Shown: positions 23,426-33,231, numbered from the stretch's first letter. The stretch: 52,779 nt of DNA from Acidobacteriota bacterium (GCA_013286165.1 JABDGF010000010.1:1-52779), one strand, 5' to 3'. Numbers and translations: made by a program. Notes: generated by a model from the letters alone, not told the origin.

Positions 23426-24442
23426 GTGGCGATTCGTGTCCTCATCGCAGACGATTTTCCAGCCATCCGCAGCTCGATCAAGCGGCTGCTACAAATCCGC
23501 ACTGACATTTCGATCGTGGGCGAAGCCTCGAACTATGCGGACACGATCAACCAGATGCTGGCGATTCGCCCTGACGTTGTGTTGCTTGATCTTCAAATGT
23601 CCGCGCCGGTCGGATTCCAGCCCGAAAAAATTGAGGTCCTTGCCGCCGAATTCCGGTGCGTCGTCATCGCAATGTCGATCTGGTTTGACCGCGAATCTAC
23701 CGAGCTTTCCGAACGGCTCGGAGCCATTGCAAAACTGAATAAGAAGTCGCTCGCCGATGAACTGGTGCCGGCGATCCTCCGATTGGCAGCCGCCCGTGAG
23801 TACGACACTCAACCAGGGCAATCGCGGCATCAGTGCTTTATCTTCGATGGTGCTGCGTCTTACGGCCTCGCCAGGATGGCGGCTGCTTTGAAGCTGAGCC
23901 TCGACAAGGGCTACCGCTGTCTGTACTTCAATAGCCCGCCGATGGTGGCGGCAATGCGCGCCCATCTCGTGGCGAGCGGAATCGATATTGCGAGCGCTAT
24001 GGTGCAAACGAGCGTTGTGCTTTCATCCGAGCAAGCCCACATCGTTGACGGCCAGTTCGATATGCACGGGATGCTCAGTCTCGTGCGCGAAGGTGTCGAG
24101 CGAGCCGTGGACGACGGCTTCAAAGGACTTTGGGCCGCTGGAGACATGGCGTGGGAACTTGGCGCGGACAAGAATTTCGAACACCTGCTCGAGTACGAGT
24201 GGCGGCTCGAAGAAATGTTTGGCGACCAACCGGCTTTGTCGGGCGTTTGCCAGTACCACGTCGGCGCAGTCCCGAGGGAGGCGTTGCTTGACGCGGTGGC
24301 TTCTCACGGTTCGTTTTTCATCAATGAAGCACTCTCCCGCCCCAATACGCGCTACGTTCGCACGGACTCACCAGCCGCGCTGATGGCCCTTGACCGAGCC
24401 GGCCTCGACGAAGTGGTCGATCAGATCTGCTCCCACCTCTGA
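23426..24442 (+). CDS. REC-MEDS two-domain regulator
   Basis: The protein has 338 residues. The receiver covers 1-120 (RVLIADDFPAIRSSIKRLL, phospho-acceptor in VVLLDLQMS). The C-terminal 200 residues match the MEDS (DcmR-type sensory) domain: HQCFIFDGAASYG, GDMAWELG, LLEYEWRLEEMF, VCQYHVG. MEDS domains occur in regulators such as DcmR and in anti-sigma or kinase fusions, and their ligand is unknown. There is no DNA-binding domain, so signalling by protein contact is inferred. The GTG at 23426 is chosen because homology starts at once and GAGG lies about 9 bp upstream. The frame is open further upstream but encodes no recognisable domain. Confidence 0.82.
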   Translation: MAIRVLIADDFPAIRSSIKRLLQIRTDISIVGEASNYADTINQMLAIRPDVVLLDLQMSAPVGFQPEKIEVLAAEFRCVVIAMSIWFDRESTELSERLGAIAKLNKKSLADELVPAILRLAAAREYDTQPGQSRHQCFIFDGAASYGLARMAAALKLSLDKGYRCLYFNSPPMVAAMRAHLVASGIDIASAMVQTSVVLSSEQAHIVDGQFDMHGMLSLVREGVERAVDDGFKGLWAAGDMAWELGADKNFEHLLEYEWRLEEMFGDQPALSGVCQYHVGAVPREALLDAVASHGSFFINEALSRPNTRYVRTDSPAALMALDRAGLDEVVDQICSHL

Positions 24443-24561
24443 ATCGAGAGGTGTCAGTTATCCATATCCTTGGGGCCAAATCCCTAAGAACGGGGCTTTT
24501 ATAACTGCAATGAAATCAGAGCGACCACAGCCGAACCCGAACGAGGCGAAAGGACTGATTT

Positions 24562-25124
24562 CTACCCACCCGCCGAGCCCGATTCAGTTGCTGTTGATTC
24601 GTCGGTTTCCGAATTTCTGTTGGCCGAGGTTTTCTCCGCGTCTCTCGTACTTTTCGAAAGCGGCGACGATTGCCACGTCCTTCGGCACGTCTTGGCGCTG
24701 GCGCCCATCACTCTCGCAATTTTTCGCCAGGAGCGTCCTTCGCGTCGCAAACCAGCCATCCTGACAACGTCTAAGTAAATTTGCGGCCTTCCAAGCCGTT
24801 TACCCTTCGCCCGGGCGTTTCGCAACGCCGCCTTCACGCGCTCCGCAATCAGCGACCGCTCAGGTTCTGCGACACTACCTAGTTTCGTGAACACCATCTT
24901 GCCTACTGGCGTCGAGGTGTCGATACCTTCGGTCAGGCTGATGAACTCGATCCCCAAAGACTGAAAGGTTTCTAATGCCCGAGAAGATGCGAAACGCTAC
25001 GCGCGAACCTATCGAACTTCCAAACTACTATGACGTCGCAGTGCCGCTTCTTCGCGCCTGCCATCATTTGTTCTAGTCGCAAACGCTTCACTTTCGAACC
25101 ACTGGACCCTTGTGCTCGGTATTC
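24562..25124 (-). pseudogene. Serine recombinase (resolvase/invertase) remnant
   Basis: Two frames read as one broken resolvase. The first (25124-24975) gives EYRAQGSSGSKVKRLRLEQ and VWKFDRFARSVSHLL. The second continues ALETFQSLGIEFISLTEGID, TSTPVGKMVFTKLGSVAEPE, RARAKGKRLGRP-type sequence (here NARAKGKRLGRP) and a helix-turn-helix. They join near 24975 by what looks like a 1-bp deletion. The N-terminal 40 or so residues with the catalytic serine are missing, because the frame begins directly after the porin stop codon. It is an inactive relic of a mobile element or DNA-inversion system. Confidence 0.8.
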
Positions 25125-25128
25125 AAGC

Positions 25129-26844
25129 TCAATTGGGGTAAGGAACGCGTAGCAGCGTACCGGACGTGGACGGGAGGACGTAGCGGACGCCGGCGTAAAC
25201 CATGCTGAGGTGCGCGTCCCGGGGACTTCCAGTCTCCACGAACCACGGAGCGCGAGTGAGGTAGGAATATTGAGTGTAATACTGCAGCGCGCCGTGCCGC
25301 GGGCTCTTCCAGAAAGTGAAAAGCCAATCGAACGTAAACTGTTGAATGGCGCGATTATTTGTATTCGGTGATCCCGCACCGCCGTACCCGATGATCGTTC
25401 CAGGGTTCGTAGCGTTCGTGGTATCGGGGAAAAAATTGCGGCCGTAGTAATCCGCGCCGTAGTAAACCGCAAACGCGTCTTTCGGGCTGGCTCTCCACTC
25501 GAAGCCCGCTGACGCAGCACCGGCGTGCACCATCGACAGGTTGATGTCGGTCCCGAAAGCATTCGGACGAACGACGAATTGGGGCCCCGTCCCTACGAGG
25601 TAGTGCGCTCCGCCGTCGCTCCAGAAAATATTCGCGAGCGCGACGAGCTTGTTCGGTATCAATTCATAGTTCGTCGCGAATTGCCCGCCGCCGCCGAAAG
25701 CTTTGTGCTTCTCGAAGGAAGTCGATCCAACAGGCTGAACCGTAGCGTGTACGCCTGTGAGAAACCCCGCGAGTTCCGCGTGAAAGTGTCTGCTGCCAAA
25801 ATCTGCATCGTACGTGCCTTTGCTGATTACGTCTGGCATCAGATTTGCAGCGCCCGCGTTCGCATTATTGTCGAATTGCGTGCCAATCGACGTGAAGGCC
25901 GCCGGGAGCGCGACATAGTTGCCGATGTATTGGTTCGAATTTTCGATGCCGACGCCCAGCGCCCAATGTTCGTTGAAGTGGTAAGCGCCGCGAAATTCGG
26001 CTGCCCGAGTGTACGGCACTCCTACGCCCAGGTTCTGATCCTCGTTGTACGTGATGGCCAAATCAGAAGGCATCGCGCCGATGCCGTTTCGGTTCGGCGT
26101 CATCCAGCTCCACGTTTGTCCGCCTAAGACTTCCCAATTGCCGCGCCTTGAATAGCCGAAATAAAGCCGCAAGCGGTTCGTCAGCCCATTCACACTCTGG
26201 TACACGCCGGGGGCGCTGTTCCCGCTGAAGTCGCCCTCGATATACCCGACCAGCTTTGTACCTCGAAAATTGTCCTCGAGCTTCAAGCTCAGACGGGAAA
26301 ACTGTGCCGTGCTGCGGAACTCACTCACGCGTCCCTGCGCGGTATTGCTGAAAGGAATCCCTGCAAAATCGGTTGCGATGTTGCTTTGAGTGTTCGTCGT
26401 TCGAAAAATGTTCTCGAAATCCACGAACCCTCCGGGCGTCAACACGGCGTCGCCGAGTTTAATCGATCCTGGGTCTTGCGCTTCGTTCAGTCGAGCGGGC
26501 TGCCCGGCAAATTGATTCGAGCCGTTAGAGGAAACGTCGTGAATCTCCGGCGACACGTTCGACGGCGCGACGCTTGGCGGCGGTTGTTCAGGCTGCGGCG
26601 TGATGGCGTTGCTGACCGCCACACGAGGTTGGCCACCGCCCAGTTTCGCTTTCAGCATTTGGATTTCCTGCTGCTGCGCCGCGACTTGCTGTTGCGTTCG
26701 CACCAACGCGTCGCGAAGCGCCGCCAACTGCGCGGCAAAGTCAGAGCTGTTTGTCGAAGGTTCCGCCGATTGTGCGCCGCTCTGGCCAAATGCAAGGCCC
26801 GGCAGCATCAACAAGAGCGACAGACTCGCCAAACGAAATCCCAT
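25129..26844 (-). CDS. Outer-membrane porin
   Basis: The protein has 571 residues. It carries a signal peptide (MGFRLASLSLLLMLPGLAFG), then a coiled coil (about 35-68; AALRDALVRTQQQVAAQQQE) and a Pro-rich linker. A beta-barrel of about 430 residues follows, with alternating aromatic strands (GGFVDFENIFRT, KLVGYIEGDFSG, RLYFGYSRRGNWEVLGGQTW). The short coiled coil plus barrel is typical of acidobacterial and proteobacterial porins of the anion/phosphate-selective type. The last strand is AGVRYVLP. The gene ends 5 bp before the resolvase remnant, so its extreme 3' end may have been altered by that insertion. It follows poxB by 65 bp. Confidence 0.85.
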   Translation of the reverse strand: MGFRLASLSLLLMLPGLAFGQSGAQSAEPSTNSSDFAAQLAALRDALVRTQQQVAAQQQEIQMLKAKLGGGQPRVAVSNAITPQPEQPPPSVAPSNVSPEIHDVSSNGSNQFAGQPARLNEAQDPGSIKLGDAVLTPGGFVDFENIFRTTNTQSNIATDFAGIPFSNTAQGRVSEFRSTAQFSRLSLKLEDNFRGTKLVGYIEGDFSGNSAPGVYQSVNGLTNRLRLYFGYSRRGNWEVLGGQTWSWMTPNRNGIGAMPSDLAITYNEDQNLGVGVPYTRAAEFRGAYHFNEHWALGVGIENSNQYIGNYVALPAAFTSIGTQFDNNANAGAANLMPDVISKGTYDADFGSRHFHAELAGFLTGVHATVQPVGSTSFEKHKAFGGGGQFATNYELIPNKLVALANIFWSDGGAHYLVGTGPQFVVRPNAFGTDINLSMVHAGAASAGFEWRASPKDAFAVYYGADYYGRNFFPDTTNATNPGTIIGYGGAGSPNTNNRAIQQFTFDWLFTFWKSPRHGALQYYTQYSYLTRAPWFVETGSPRDAHLSMVYAGVRYVLPSTSGTLLRVPYPN

Positions 26845-26909
26845 CGAAAACCCCAGTATGACGAAGGCGGAGATGCGCGCACAGGCTCGCCGATGATGCG
26901 GTCGGTGGA

Positions 26910-28658
26910 CTAAATCGACTCCAACGACTCGCCGGTATGCCGGATGTTTCCCTCTACCGTCGCGACGACTTCATCGATGTTGCCGGCGAGCACCATCTTC
27001 CCTAGCGCGAGCGCGAAGCCCACCGCTTGCGAGCGATCCGCGTGCGAAGGAATCGAAAGCGCATTCGGATCGGTCACAACGTCGATGAGCGCCGGGCCCT
27101 TGTGTTCCAGTGCTCTCTTGAGGCCGGAGGTTAAGTCCGTGGGTTTTTCAATTCTCACGCCCATCATGCCGATCGCTTCGGCGAGTTTGGCGAAGTTTGG
27201 ATTCTTCAAATCCGTTTGGAAGTCGGGAAACCCGCCCGTTTCCATTTCGAGCTTCACCATTCCCAGCGCGCCGTTGTCGAACACCAACACTTTGATCGGC
27301 AAGTCGTACTGGGTGATCGTCAGCAAGTCGCCCATGAGCATCGCCAGACCGCCGTCACCTGACATTGAGATCACCTGTCTGTCGGGGTACGCGCACTGCG
27401 CCCCAATCGCTTGCGGAAGTGCGTTGGCCATTGAGCCGTGATTGAACGAGCCGATGATCCGCCGGTCTTTCGTTGCCTTGATATAGCGCGCAGACCATAC
27501 GTTGCACATACCGGTATCCGCGGTGAAGATCGCGTCCGGAGCGGCGACCTCACTTAGCGTCGCAGCGACGGGCTCCGGGTGCATCGGCAGGCGCGTCCCC
27601 ACGTGGTCCACGTAAACGTTCATCTTGCGAAGCTTTTCTTTGTGTTGGCGGAGCGTCGCGTCCAGATATTCGCGGTCTTTCTTCGTATCGAGGAGCGGAA
27701 GCAGCGCCTGTAGCGTTTCGCGAACGTCACCCCAGATCCCGAGATCGAGTCTGCTTCGGCGCCCCAACCGCTCCACGCGAATATCAATTTGCGCGATTTT
27801 CGTTTTCGTCGGGAGGAATTTGTCGTAAGGAAAATCGGTACCGAGCAATATAAGAAGATCACACTCGTGGATCGCCTCGTAGGCCATGCCGAAGCCGATC
27901 ATTCCGGTCATTCCCACATCGTACGGATTGTCGTATTCAACGAACGGCTTTCCGCGGTAGGAGTGGCCAACCGGAGCTTTCACTTTTTCCGCGAGCGCAA
28001 CCACTTCATCGTGGGCCTTGTCACAACCGATGCCGCAAAACAGCGCAACCTTCTTGCTGGAATTGATGAGGTCTGCCAGCTTCGCTAAGTCCTTGTCGCC
28101 GGGACGGATGCTTGGGCGCCGGCTGACGATGGAGCGGGGCGCGCTTTCGGGAGGGAGGTCCGCGCCAGCGATGTCGCCGGGCAGCACAATCACGCCAACG
28201 CCGCTCAGTCCTGCTGCGTGCTGCATCGCAATGTGAAGAACCCTCTCAAACTGTGCCGGGTTCGAGATCAATTCGCAGTAGTAGCTGCACTCCTGAAACA
28301 GATTCTGCGGATGGGTCTCCTGAAAATAGGCGGTGCCGATTTCACTGCTGGGAATGTGCGACGCGATCGCCAGCACTGGAGCATTGCTGCGATGCGCGTC
28401 GAAAAGCCCATTGATCAAATGAAGGTTGCCGGGGCCGCAGCTGCCGCCGCATGCGGCGAGCTTCCCGGTGAGCTGGGCCTCCGCGCCGGCCGCAAACGCC
28501 CCCGCCTCTTCGTTGCGCACGTGGATCCATTTCACCTTCGTGTTGAGCCGCAACGCGTCCGTCACGGGATTCAAGCTGTCGCCCACTACGCCATAAATCC
28601 GCTCAACACCCGCTTCGGCTAGCCTGCGAACCAATTCATCTGCAACTCGATGCGCCAT
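26910..28658 (-). CDS. poxB: Pyruvate dehydrogenase (quinone), PoxB type
   Basis: The protein has 582 residues (E. coli PoxB has 572). It oxidises pyruvate to acetate and CO2 using ThDP and FAD, passing electrons to membrane quinone. Visible features are the ThDP glutamate region VRNEEAGAFAAGAEA, the FAD-domain stretch YDNPYDVGMTGMIGFG with LLGTDFPYDKFLP (very close to PoxB), the ThDP motif SGDGGLAMLMGDLL with VFDNGALGMV, and a C-terminal tail equivalent to the PoxB lipid-binding helix but longer. The ATG at 28658 follows GGAGGCGGG. It lies in a minus-strand row with the MFS gene (85 bp upstream) and the porin gene (65 bp downstream). A related acetolactate-synthase-like activity is less likely. 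Confidence 0.9.
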   Translation of the reverse strand: MAHRVADELVRRLAEAGVERIYGVVGDSLNPVTDALRLNTKVKWIHVRNEEAGAFAAGAEAQLTGKLAACGGSCGPGNLHLINGLFDAHRSNAPVLAIASHIPSSEIGTAYFQETHPQNLFQECSYYCELISNPAQFERVLHIAMQHAAGLSGVGVIVLPGDIAGADLPPESAPRSIVSRRPSIRPGDKDLAKLADLINSSKKVALFCGIGCDKAHDEVVALAEKVKAPVGHSYRGKPFVEYDNPYDVGMTGMIGFGMAYEAIHECDLLILLGTDFPYDKFLPTKTKIAQIDIRVERLGRRSRLDLGIWGDVRETLQALLPLLDTKKDREYLDATLRQHKEKLRKMNVYVDHVGTRLPMHPEPVAATLSEVAAPDAIFTADTGMCNVWSARYIKATKDRRIIGSFNHGSMANALPQAIGAQCAYPDRQVISMSGDGGLAMLMGDLLTITQYDLPIKVLVFDNGALGMVKLEMETGGFPDFQTDLKNPNFAKLAEAIGMMGVRIEKPTDLTSGLKRALEHKGPALIDVVTDPNALSIPSHADRSQAVGFALALGKMVLAGNIDEVVATVEGNIRHTGESLESI

Positions 28659-28743
28659 GATTCCCGCCTCCGTGATTCGTATTCGTAACTAAAAATGTAA
28701 AGCAGTGCGCCACGGCAACGTTCGCGCCGCGCTGCAAGTTCAT

Positions 28744-30012
28744 TTATTTTGGCTGGGCGCTCGCGTGCGCTGCCGAACCCGTTTCGCGCAAGAAGAAACT
28801 CACAACGATCGCCAGAGTGCAGCACGCAACCCAGAAGAATGAGCCCTTCTGAAAATGCAAATGGAGGTTCATTGAGTTTCCGATGCCCTTTCCGATGTGT
28901 TTTGCGTAAACGGGACCGAGGAACGCCGTAATCCCAAAGACGAGGAAATTGATTCCGCCCGTCGCGCTGCCTTTCACATTGTCCGGATTAACTTCCTTGA
29001 TGACGCTGTAAGGAATCATGGCTGCGCCCGAAGCAACGCCGAATACGAACATCGCGACGTGCGGTGGAACCCGGAGAATCTTAAGCGCGAGCTGCGTTGC
29101 CGCCAGAATCATTACCGCGGCGCTCCCGATGATCACCGGCTTCCGCCTTCCGATGCGATCCGAAAGCCAGCCAAGCAGCGGACATCCGACTACCCACCCC
29201 AAGGGAACCATCGATGCTACGAGAACCGCGTTGTGATACGAAAGTTGCAGGTCCTTCTGAAATGCGGCGACACCCCAAATCATGTCTCCGATCGTAGTCG
29301 GCGCGAATAGCAAGCCCGCGACGATTCCACACAGATAAGATTGGGGATTCGAGAAAACGATCTTGTAGGGCTTCAAGATCGCACCGATTCCACCTTCCTG
29401 CGCGTGTGGTCCGGAGGGCTCCTTCGGCGTGGCCAGATACAACAACGCGGCGTTCGCGAGAATGATCACGCCCAACCCGATCCAGATTGCGTGCACGTTC
29501 AGACCATGCTCGATCATCGGTCCGACAACCGACTGACCTGCGGAGCCTCCCAACATTCCAACGCACTGCGTCACGCCCACTGCGGTGGCGAAGTAGCGTG
29601 CTGAAAATCCGCGCGCGGCAAGGTACACCGCGCCGGTGAACGCGAACGCAGAACCAGCTCCCTGGAGCAACCTGCCTGTCTCTCCGGACATCATGGAGGC
29701 TGCGCTGAAGAAGAGGCATCCGATTCCCAGAATTGCGGCTCCGATTGGGACAGTCCGCTTTGCGCCCAAATGATCGAGAGCTGCACCGGCCACCAGACTC
29801 ATCGTCGAGTAGGTGTAGTAGTAAGCCCCCAGAATCGCGCTGATGCCGAGCGCCGTCGTATTGAAAGACGATTCCAGCTGAGGAATCATCACGGCGGGGC
29901 TCGACCTCACTACGTACTCGAAGAAATAGAAAACCACCGTGAAAGCCCACGCGATTACGAATGCGCGTGTCGAGCTCCCCGTTTGTTTTTTATCCAACGC
30001 AAGTGTGGCCAT
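28744..30012 (-). CDS. MFS transporter
   Basis: The protein has 422 residues and about 12 membrane segments. The MFS loop 2-3 motif reads AALDHLGAKRTVPIGAA and the second-half equivalent is GWLSDRIGRRKPVIIGSA. N-terminal segments include FYFFEYVVRSSPAVMIPQL. The substrate cannot be deduced. Its position before poxB and the porin gene suggests uptake or export of a small organic acid such as pyruvate or acetate (inference). Confidence 0.88.
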   Translation of the reverse strand: MATLALDKKQTGSSTRAFVIAWAFTVVFYFFEYVVRSSPAVMIPQLESSFNTTALGISAILGAYYYTYSTMSLVAGAALDHLGAKRTVPIGAAILGIGCLFFSAASMMSGETGRLLQGAGSAFAFTGAVYLAARGFSARYFATAVGVTQCVGMLGGSAGQSVVGPMIEHGLNVHAIWIGLGVIILANAALLYLATPKEPSGPHAQEGGIGAILKPYKIVFSNPQSYLCGIVAGLLFAPTTIGDMIWGVAAFQKDLQLSYHNAVLVASMVPLGWVVGCPLLGWLSDRIGRRKPVIIGSAAVMILAATQLALKILRVPPHVAMFVFGVASGAAMIPYSVIKEVNPDNVKGSATGGINFLVFGITAFLGPVYAKHIGKGIGNSMNLHLHFQKGSFFWVACCTLAIVVSFFLRETGSAAHASAQPK

Positions 30013-30297
30013 CGTTCGACGAACCTTTCACCGCGAGCAAGCTGGAACGATCCTCCGCCAACCGCCGGAGGCTTTCTCGTCTACGGGTCCTTGTTCAAAT
30101 CGACGCGCGAACGAGTACCCGTACTTGGGTGAAGCATTTCGTGGTCCGCGGAGCGCTCGAGGTTGGATGATGAAAAAAGGTGGGTTAGCTAAGCTTGCGG
30201 AAATTGAAGCTGAATTATTCTGTCAGCATATTGACGCCCGCGCGGAAGCTGACAATGCTCCGCGGAAATCCTACGAGCGGTTCGCAACTCCGAAAGT
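30013..30297. other. Spacer between regulator and MFS genes
   Basis: The stretch of 285 bp has no convincing gene. It contains a small GC-rich inverted repeat (CCTCCG at 30052, CGGAGG at 30066) and is likely to hold the promoter for the leftward MFS-poxB-porin row. Confidence 0.4.
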
Positions 30298-32658
30298 TTA
30301 TTTTGTCAGCTTCGCGTATTCGGATTTCGCTTGCCGGTAGATCGGAAGGCCCCGATCGGCGTCCTTCCACATACTCAGAAACGTTTCGTAAGTCTTCCGC
30401 GCAGCCGCTTGGTCACCCATTATCTTCTGCGCGCGGCCCAACTGAAGCCAGGCCAGCGGCCCAATGACGTGTCTCACCGTAAAGCCAGGATTGTCGATTA
30501 ACTTCTGGAATTGAGGAGCGGCTGCACGGCCATCGCCAAGTTTCAAGTACGCCAGTCCGCGGATGTAGGCGGGATACAGATAGTCGAAAGATCCAGTGAA
30601 CGCCAGTTCGTACTTCGCAGTCTCGCCTAGCAAATCGACAGCTGCCACGGCGTCGTGTCGCTGCAGCTTGATCGAGGCTCGTATGGTGGGAACGAGGTAG
30701 TGCTGCACCAGCGTGTCCTCAGGTCTTTTCGTACTTACATCATTTGCTAGTTTCTCGGCTTGCTCAAGCTGTCCGGATCGTGCGCGCGCGAGCGCGAGTG
30801 CGGCCTCGTCGAAGTAGTCGAGCTCCCGTCCCGCCACTTCGCCCTCATGACGCCGCGCCTCCGCGTCCTTGCCGGCTTCGGCGTCCTCCAGCGCCGATAA
30901 AACGACCCACCAGTTGGCATTGTTTACCTTTGAGGTGTCTCGCAAAGCCTCTCTACGGAGGCGTTCAGCACTCTCAAAGCGCCCTCTCTGAATTTCGATC
31001 AAGGCGTGTTCAAGCAAGAAATCTTCCCGGTATTTGCCCGATTCGCCATCCTGCAACTGCTTCTCGACGCTGATCTGGTCGCCTGTAGCGTGTGCCACAA
31101 TCAGTCTTTCCCTCCGGATGAGCAAGTTGTCAAATTTAAGGGCGTTCGCGTCCGCGAGCCACAACTTGGCCTCGTTAAATCTGCTCGCGAATCGAATGGA
31201 CTGTATCGCGCTGCCGAAATAATAAGGACTTGGTTGCAGGCGCGCGATCTCAGCCGCTTCGTCGGCAGCCTGGTCCGGCCGGCCGAGATGCGCGAATGCA
31301 TTTCGAAGTTCAGCACGGGCGTGGACATCGCGAGGAAAAATCTGCAGAAGCCGTAGCACGGAAGAATACTGCTTCTCCCAGTTGCCAGCCACATAGCTGT
31401 AGTAGTCGACCTCGGCATTTAACCGGCCACGCTCGGTCAATTGATCGCGGAGTTGGTACGCACGCGTGTACCCGGCTTCCGACAGCTCCGTGTTTCCAAT
31501 GATGAGGTTGGCCGCACCGATTCGCTGGTACGAGACGGCAAAATTCGGATCCAATTCCACAGCGCGCTGGTAGAACTTCAATCCTCCATTGGCATCGCCG
31601 GCCAGTGAGAGTTTCATCCCGTCGGTCTCGGCCTTCAGAGCGTCGAGGGAAACCGTGAGCCCTCGTTCCGGTGGCTGGTTGAATCTTGCCAGTAAATCTC
31701 CTGGCTCTCCCAATTTCGCGCGAAGGCGCGCAGCTGTAACTCCCAACCGGTGAATCACTTCATTCCGGGCTGCAACGTCTGCCTGTTCGTTGACGAGCGT
31801 TGCTCCCGAAGCGCAGTCGATCGCTGCTAACTGCAAACGATAGCCATTGCCGGCATCGCGGATCGATTGAGAGACCACCAGCTTGCTATTCGTGCTGGTG
31901 CAAACCTGCCGCGCGATCTCCGGCGTCAACTTTGTTGATGGGGGAAGCTTGAGTTGCGCCAGCGCACCCACAATTTTGTCGTTGCCGAGGATGTTGAGGT
32001 ATGGCGTCTGATCCATTTCGTAGCGCAGTGCCAAGTCGAGTGAGTCATCGAACACCGGATCGGTCGTCTCATTGCTGACGCCGGCCAGGACAACGGTGTC
32101 CGTGGCCGACAGCTTCACCCTGTGCCGGTAGTTCCAATACAGCGAGTACGCCGCCGCGATGATCGCTACGAGCGCCGCTACCGCGAGCAGTTTGGGCAGG
32201 CGGAAAGGCTGTGGTGCAGATCCGTTGGTCCTAGTTTCGGTGGAGGCGTCTGGGACTCGCGAATCGGAACTCGCGGTTTGCGTCGAATCAACCTGCGGCT
32301 TTGGGCGTTCTTCAGAATCTGGTGCATCGGAAACGACGGCCACTCGCTCCGCGAATTGGTATCCCTTACGTGCGATCGTGACGATCAGCCGACTGTCTTC
32401 TGTGTTGTCCCCTAACGCCTTGCGCAAGTGGGAGATATACTGCGTCAGGTTCCCTTCCTCCACGAAGGTGCTGCCCCACACGGCCTGCAGCAATTCTTGC
32501 TTGGTCACTAGCCGGTTGGGGTTCTGAACCAAGAAAAGAAGTACGTCGAAGGCTTTTGGCGTGAGAGAAATCGGTGCATCGGCGTGATACACAACGCGCT
32601 TCCCGCAATCCAGCGTAAATTGTCCGAACCGGTATGTATGGCCGCCCGCTGGGTTCAA
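30298..32658 (-). CDS. Winged-helix/TPR inner-membrane regulator (CadC-like)
   Basis: The protein has 786 residues. The OmpR/CadC-type winged helix lies at about 8-105 (LTPKAFDVLLFLVQNPNRL, VEEGNLTQYISHLRKALGD, VTIARKGYQF). A Ser/Thr-rich linker precedes one membrane segment at about 156-175, then an extracytoplasmic domain. That domain begins TVVLAGVSNETTDPVFDDSL, and TPR repeats follow (FYQRAVELDPNFAVSYQRIG). The arrangement resembles CadC: the cytoplasmic DNA-binding head could be controlled by the periplasmic domain. The TTG start at 32658 follows GAGGACAG and begins just before the winged helix. The family is strongly expanded in Acidobacteria. The target genes are unknown. Confidence 0.9.
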   Translation of the reverse strand: MNPAGGHTYRFGQFTLDCGKRVVYHADAPISLTPKAFDVLLFLVQNPNRLVTKQELLQAVWGSTFVEEGNLTQYISHLRKALGDNTEDSRLIVTIARKGYQFAERVAVVSDAPDSEERPKPQVDSTQTASSDSRVPDASTETRTNGSAPQPFRLPKLLAVAALVAIIAAAYSLYWNYRHRVKLSATDTVVLAGVSNETTDPVFDDSLDLALRYEMDQTPYLNILGNDKIVGALAQLKLPPSTKLTPEIARQVCTSTNSKLVVSQSIRDAGNGYRLQLAAIDCASGATLVNEQADVAARNEVIHRLGVTAARLRAKLGEPGDLLARFNQPPERGLTVSLDALKAETDGMKLSLAGDANGGLKFYQRAVELDPNFAVSYQRIGAANLIIGNTELSEAGYTRAYQLRDQLTERGRLNAEVDYYSYVAGNWEKQYSSVLRLLQIFPRDVHARAELRNAFAHLGRPDQAADEAAEIARLQPSPYYFGSAIQSIRFASRFNEAKLWLADANALKFDNLLIRRERLIVAHATGDQISVEKQLQDGESGKYREDFLLEHALIEIQRGRFESAERLRREALRDTSKVNNANWWVVLSALEDAEAGKDAEARRHEGEVAGRELDYFDEAALALARARSGQLEQAEKLANDVSTKRPEDTLVQHYLVPTIRASIKLQRHDAVAAVDLLGETAKYELAFTGSFDYLYPAYIRGLAYLKLGDGRAAAPQFQKLIDNPGFTVRHVIGPLAWLQLGRAQKIMGDQAAARKTYETFLSMWKDADRGLPIYRQAKSEYAKLTK

Positions 32659-33231
32659 CTCGCTGTCCTCACCGCGACTGCCTAGCTTCCGTACTATTCC
32701 AAGCGCCTGGAGTCTGAGCGTCCAAGCAACCCGGAAGCGCCGGCAACGCGCCGCGAATCTGGATTTGAGCGATTTTCATAACTTTTCACAGTTTCCTGAA
32801 GGACTTCTAGGCTGGATTTTCGCAGAATGCGCCCGTTCGCGATCCACACCTGCTCGGACAAAGTGGCTTCGGCGCTGCAGCGGTGAAATTGCTCCTTCGG
32901 CAGTTCTCATTCTCGCCTTTAGGCTGAGCGCCTGGGTCGCGCTCTGACTTCATCACCGTGAGCTAACGGTTGCTTACGTCAGCTCCATGCAGAGAAGTGG
33001 CACATTGTGTGTGCTCCGCCGTCGAGGGCCGTGGCTGAGGTAAGTAAGCGACTCGCACTAAGCGGTCGGATTGTAGGGTGGACGACGCGCGCGTGCAAGT
33101 TGGATGTCCGAAGCGTGTCGGGTTTATCTTGTTCCGCGCGTGCGGGCGTAACCAGTTCCTGACGCCGAAACGCAACCGCAGGCGGGGCTCATGCGCACAT
33201 ACGCGACAACCTAAGTCAGGGAGCCAATCGA
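32659..33231. other. 573-bp divergent intergenic region
   Basis: No convincing gene lies here. It separates the leftward CadC-like regulator from the rightward sigma54 activator. A TGGCAC box at 32997 followed by TGTGC resembles a sigma54 promoter, but the GG-to-GC spacing is 2 bp too long. The rest is GC-rich with no clear repeats. Confidence 0.45.

Noticed and set aside
24972-25562. 196-codon minus-strand frame across the porin end and the recombinase remnant
   Set aside because: Only its last 50 codons are real recombinase sequence. The rest is a shifted frame of the porin gene.
32765-32947. 60-codon plus-strand frame in the divergent intergenic region
   Set aside because: There is no ribosome site, no recognisable features and atypical composition.
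32996-33012. Sigma54-like promoter TGGCAC...TGTGC
   Set aside because: The GG-to-GC spacing is 2 bp longer than the strict -24/-12 spacing.
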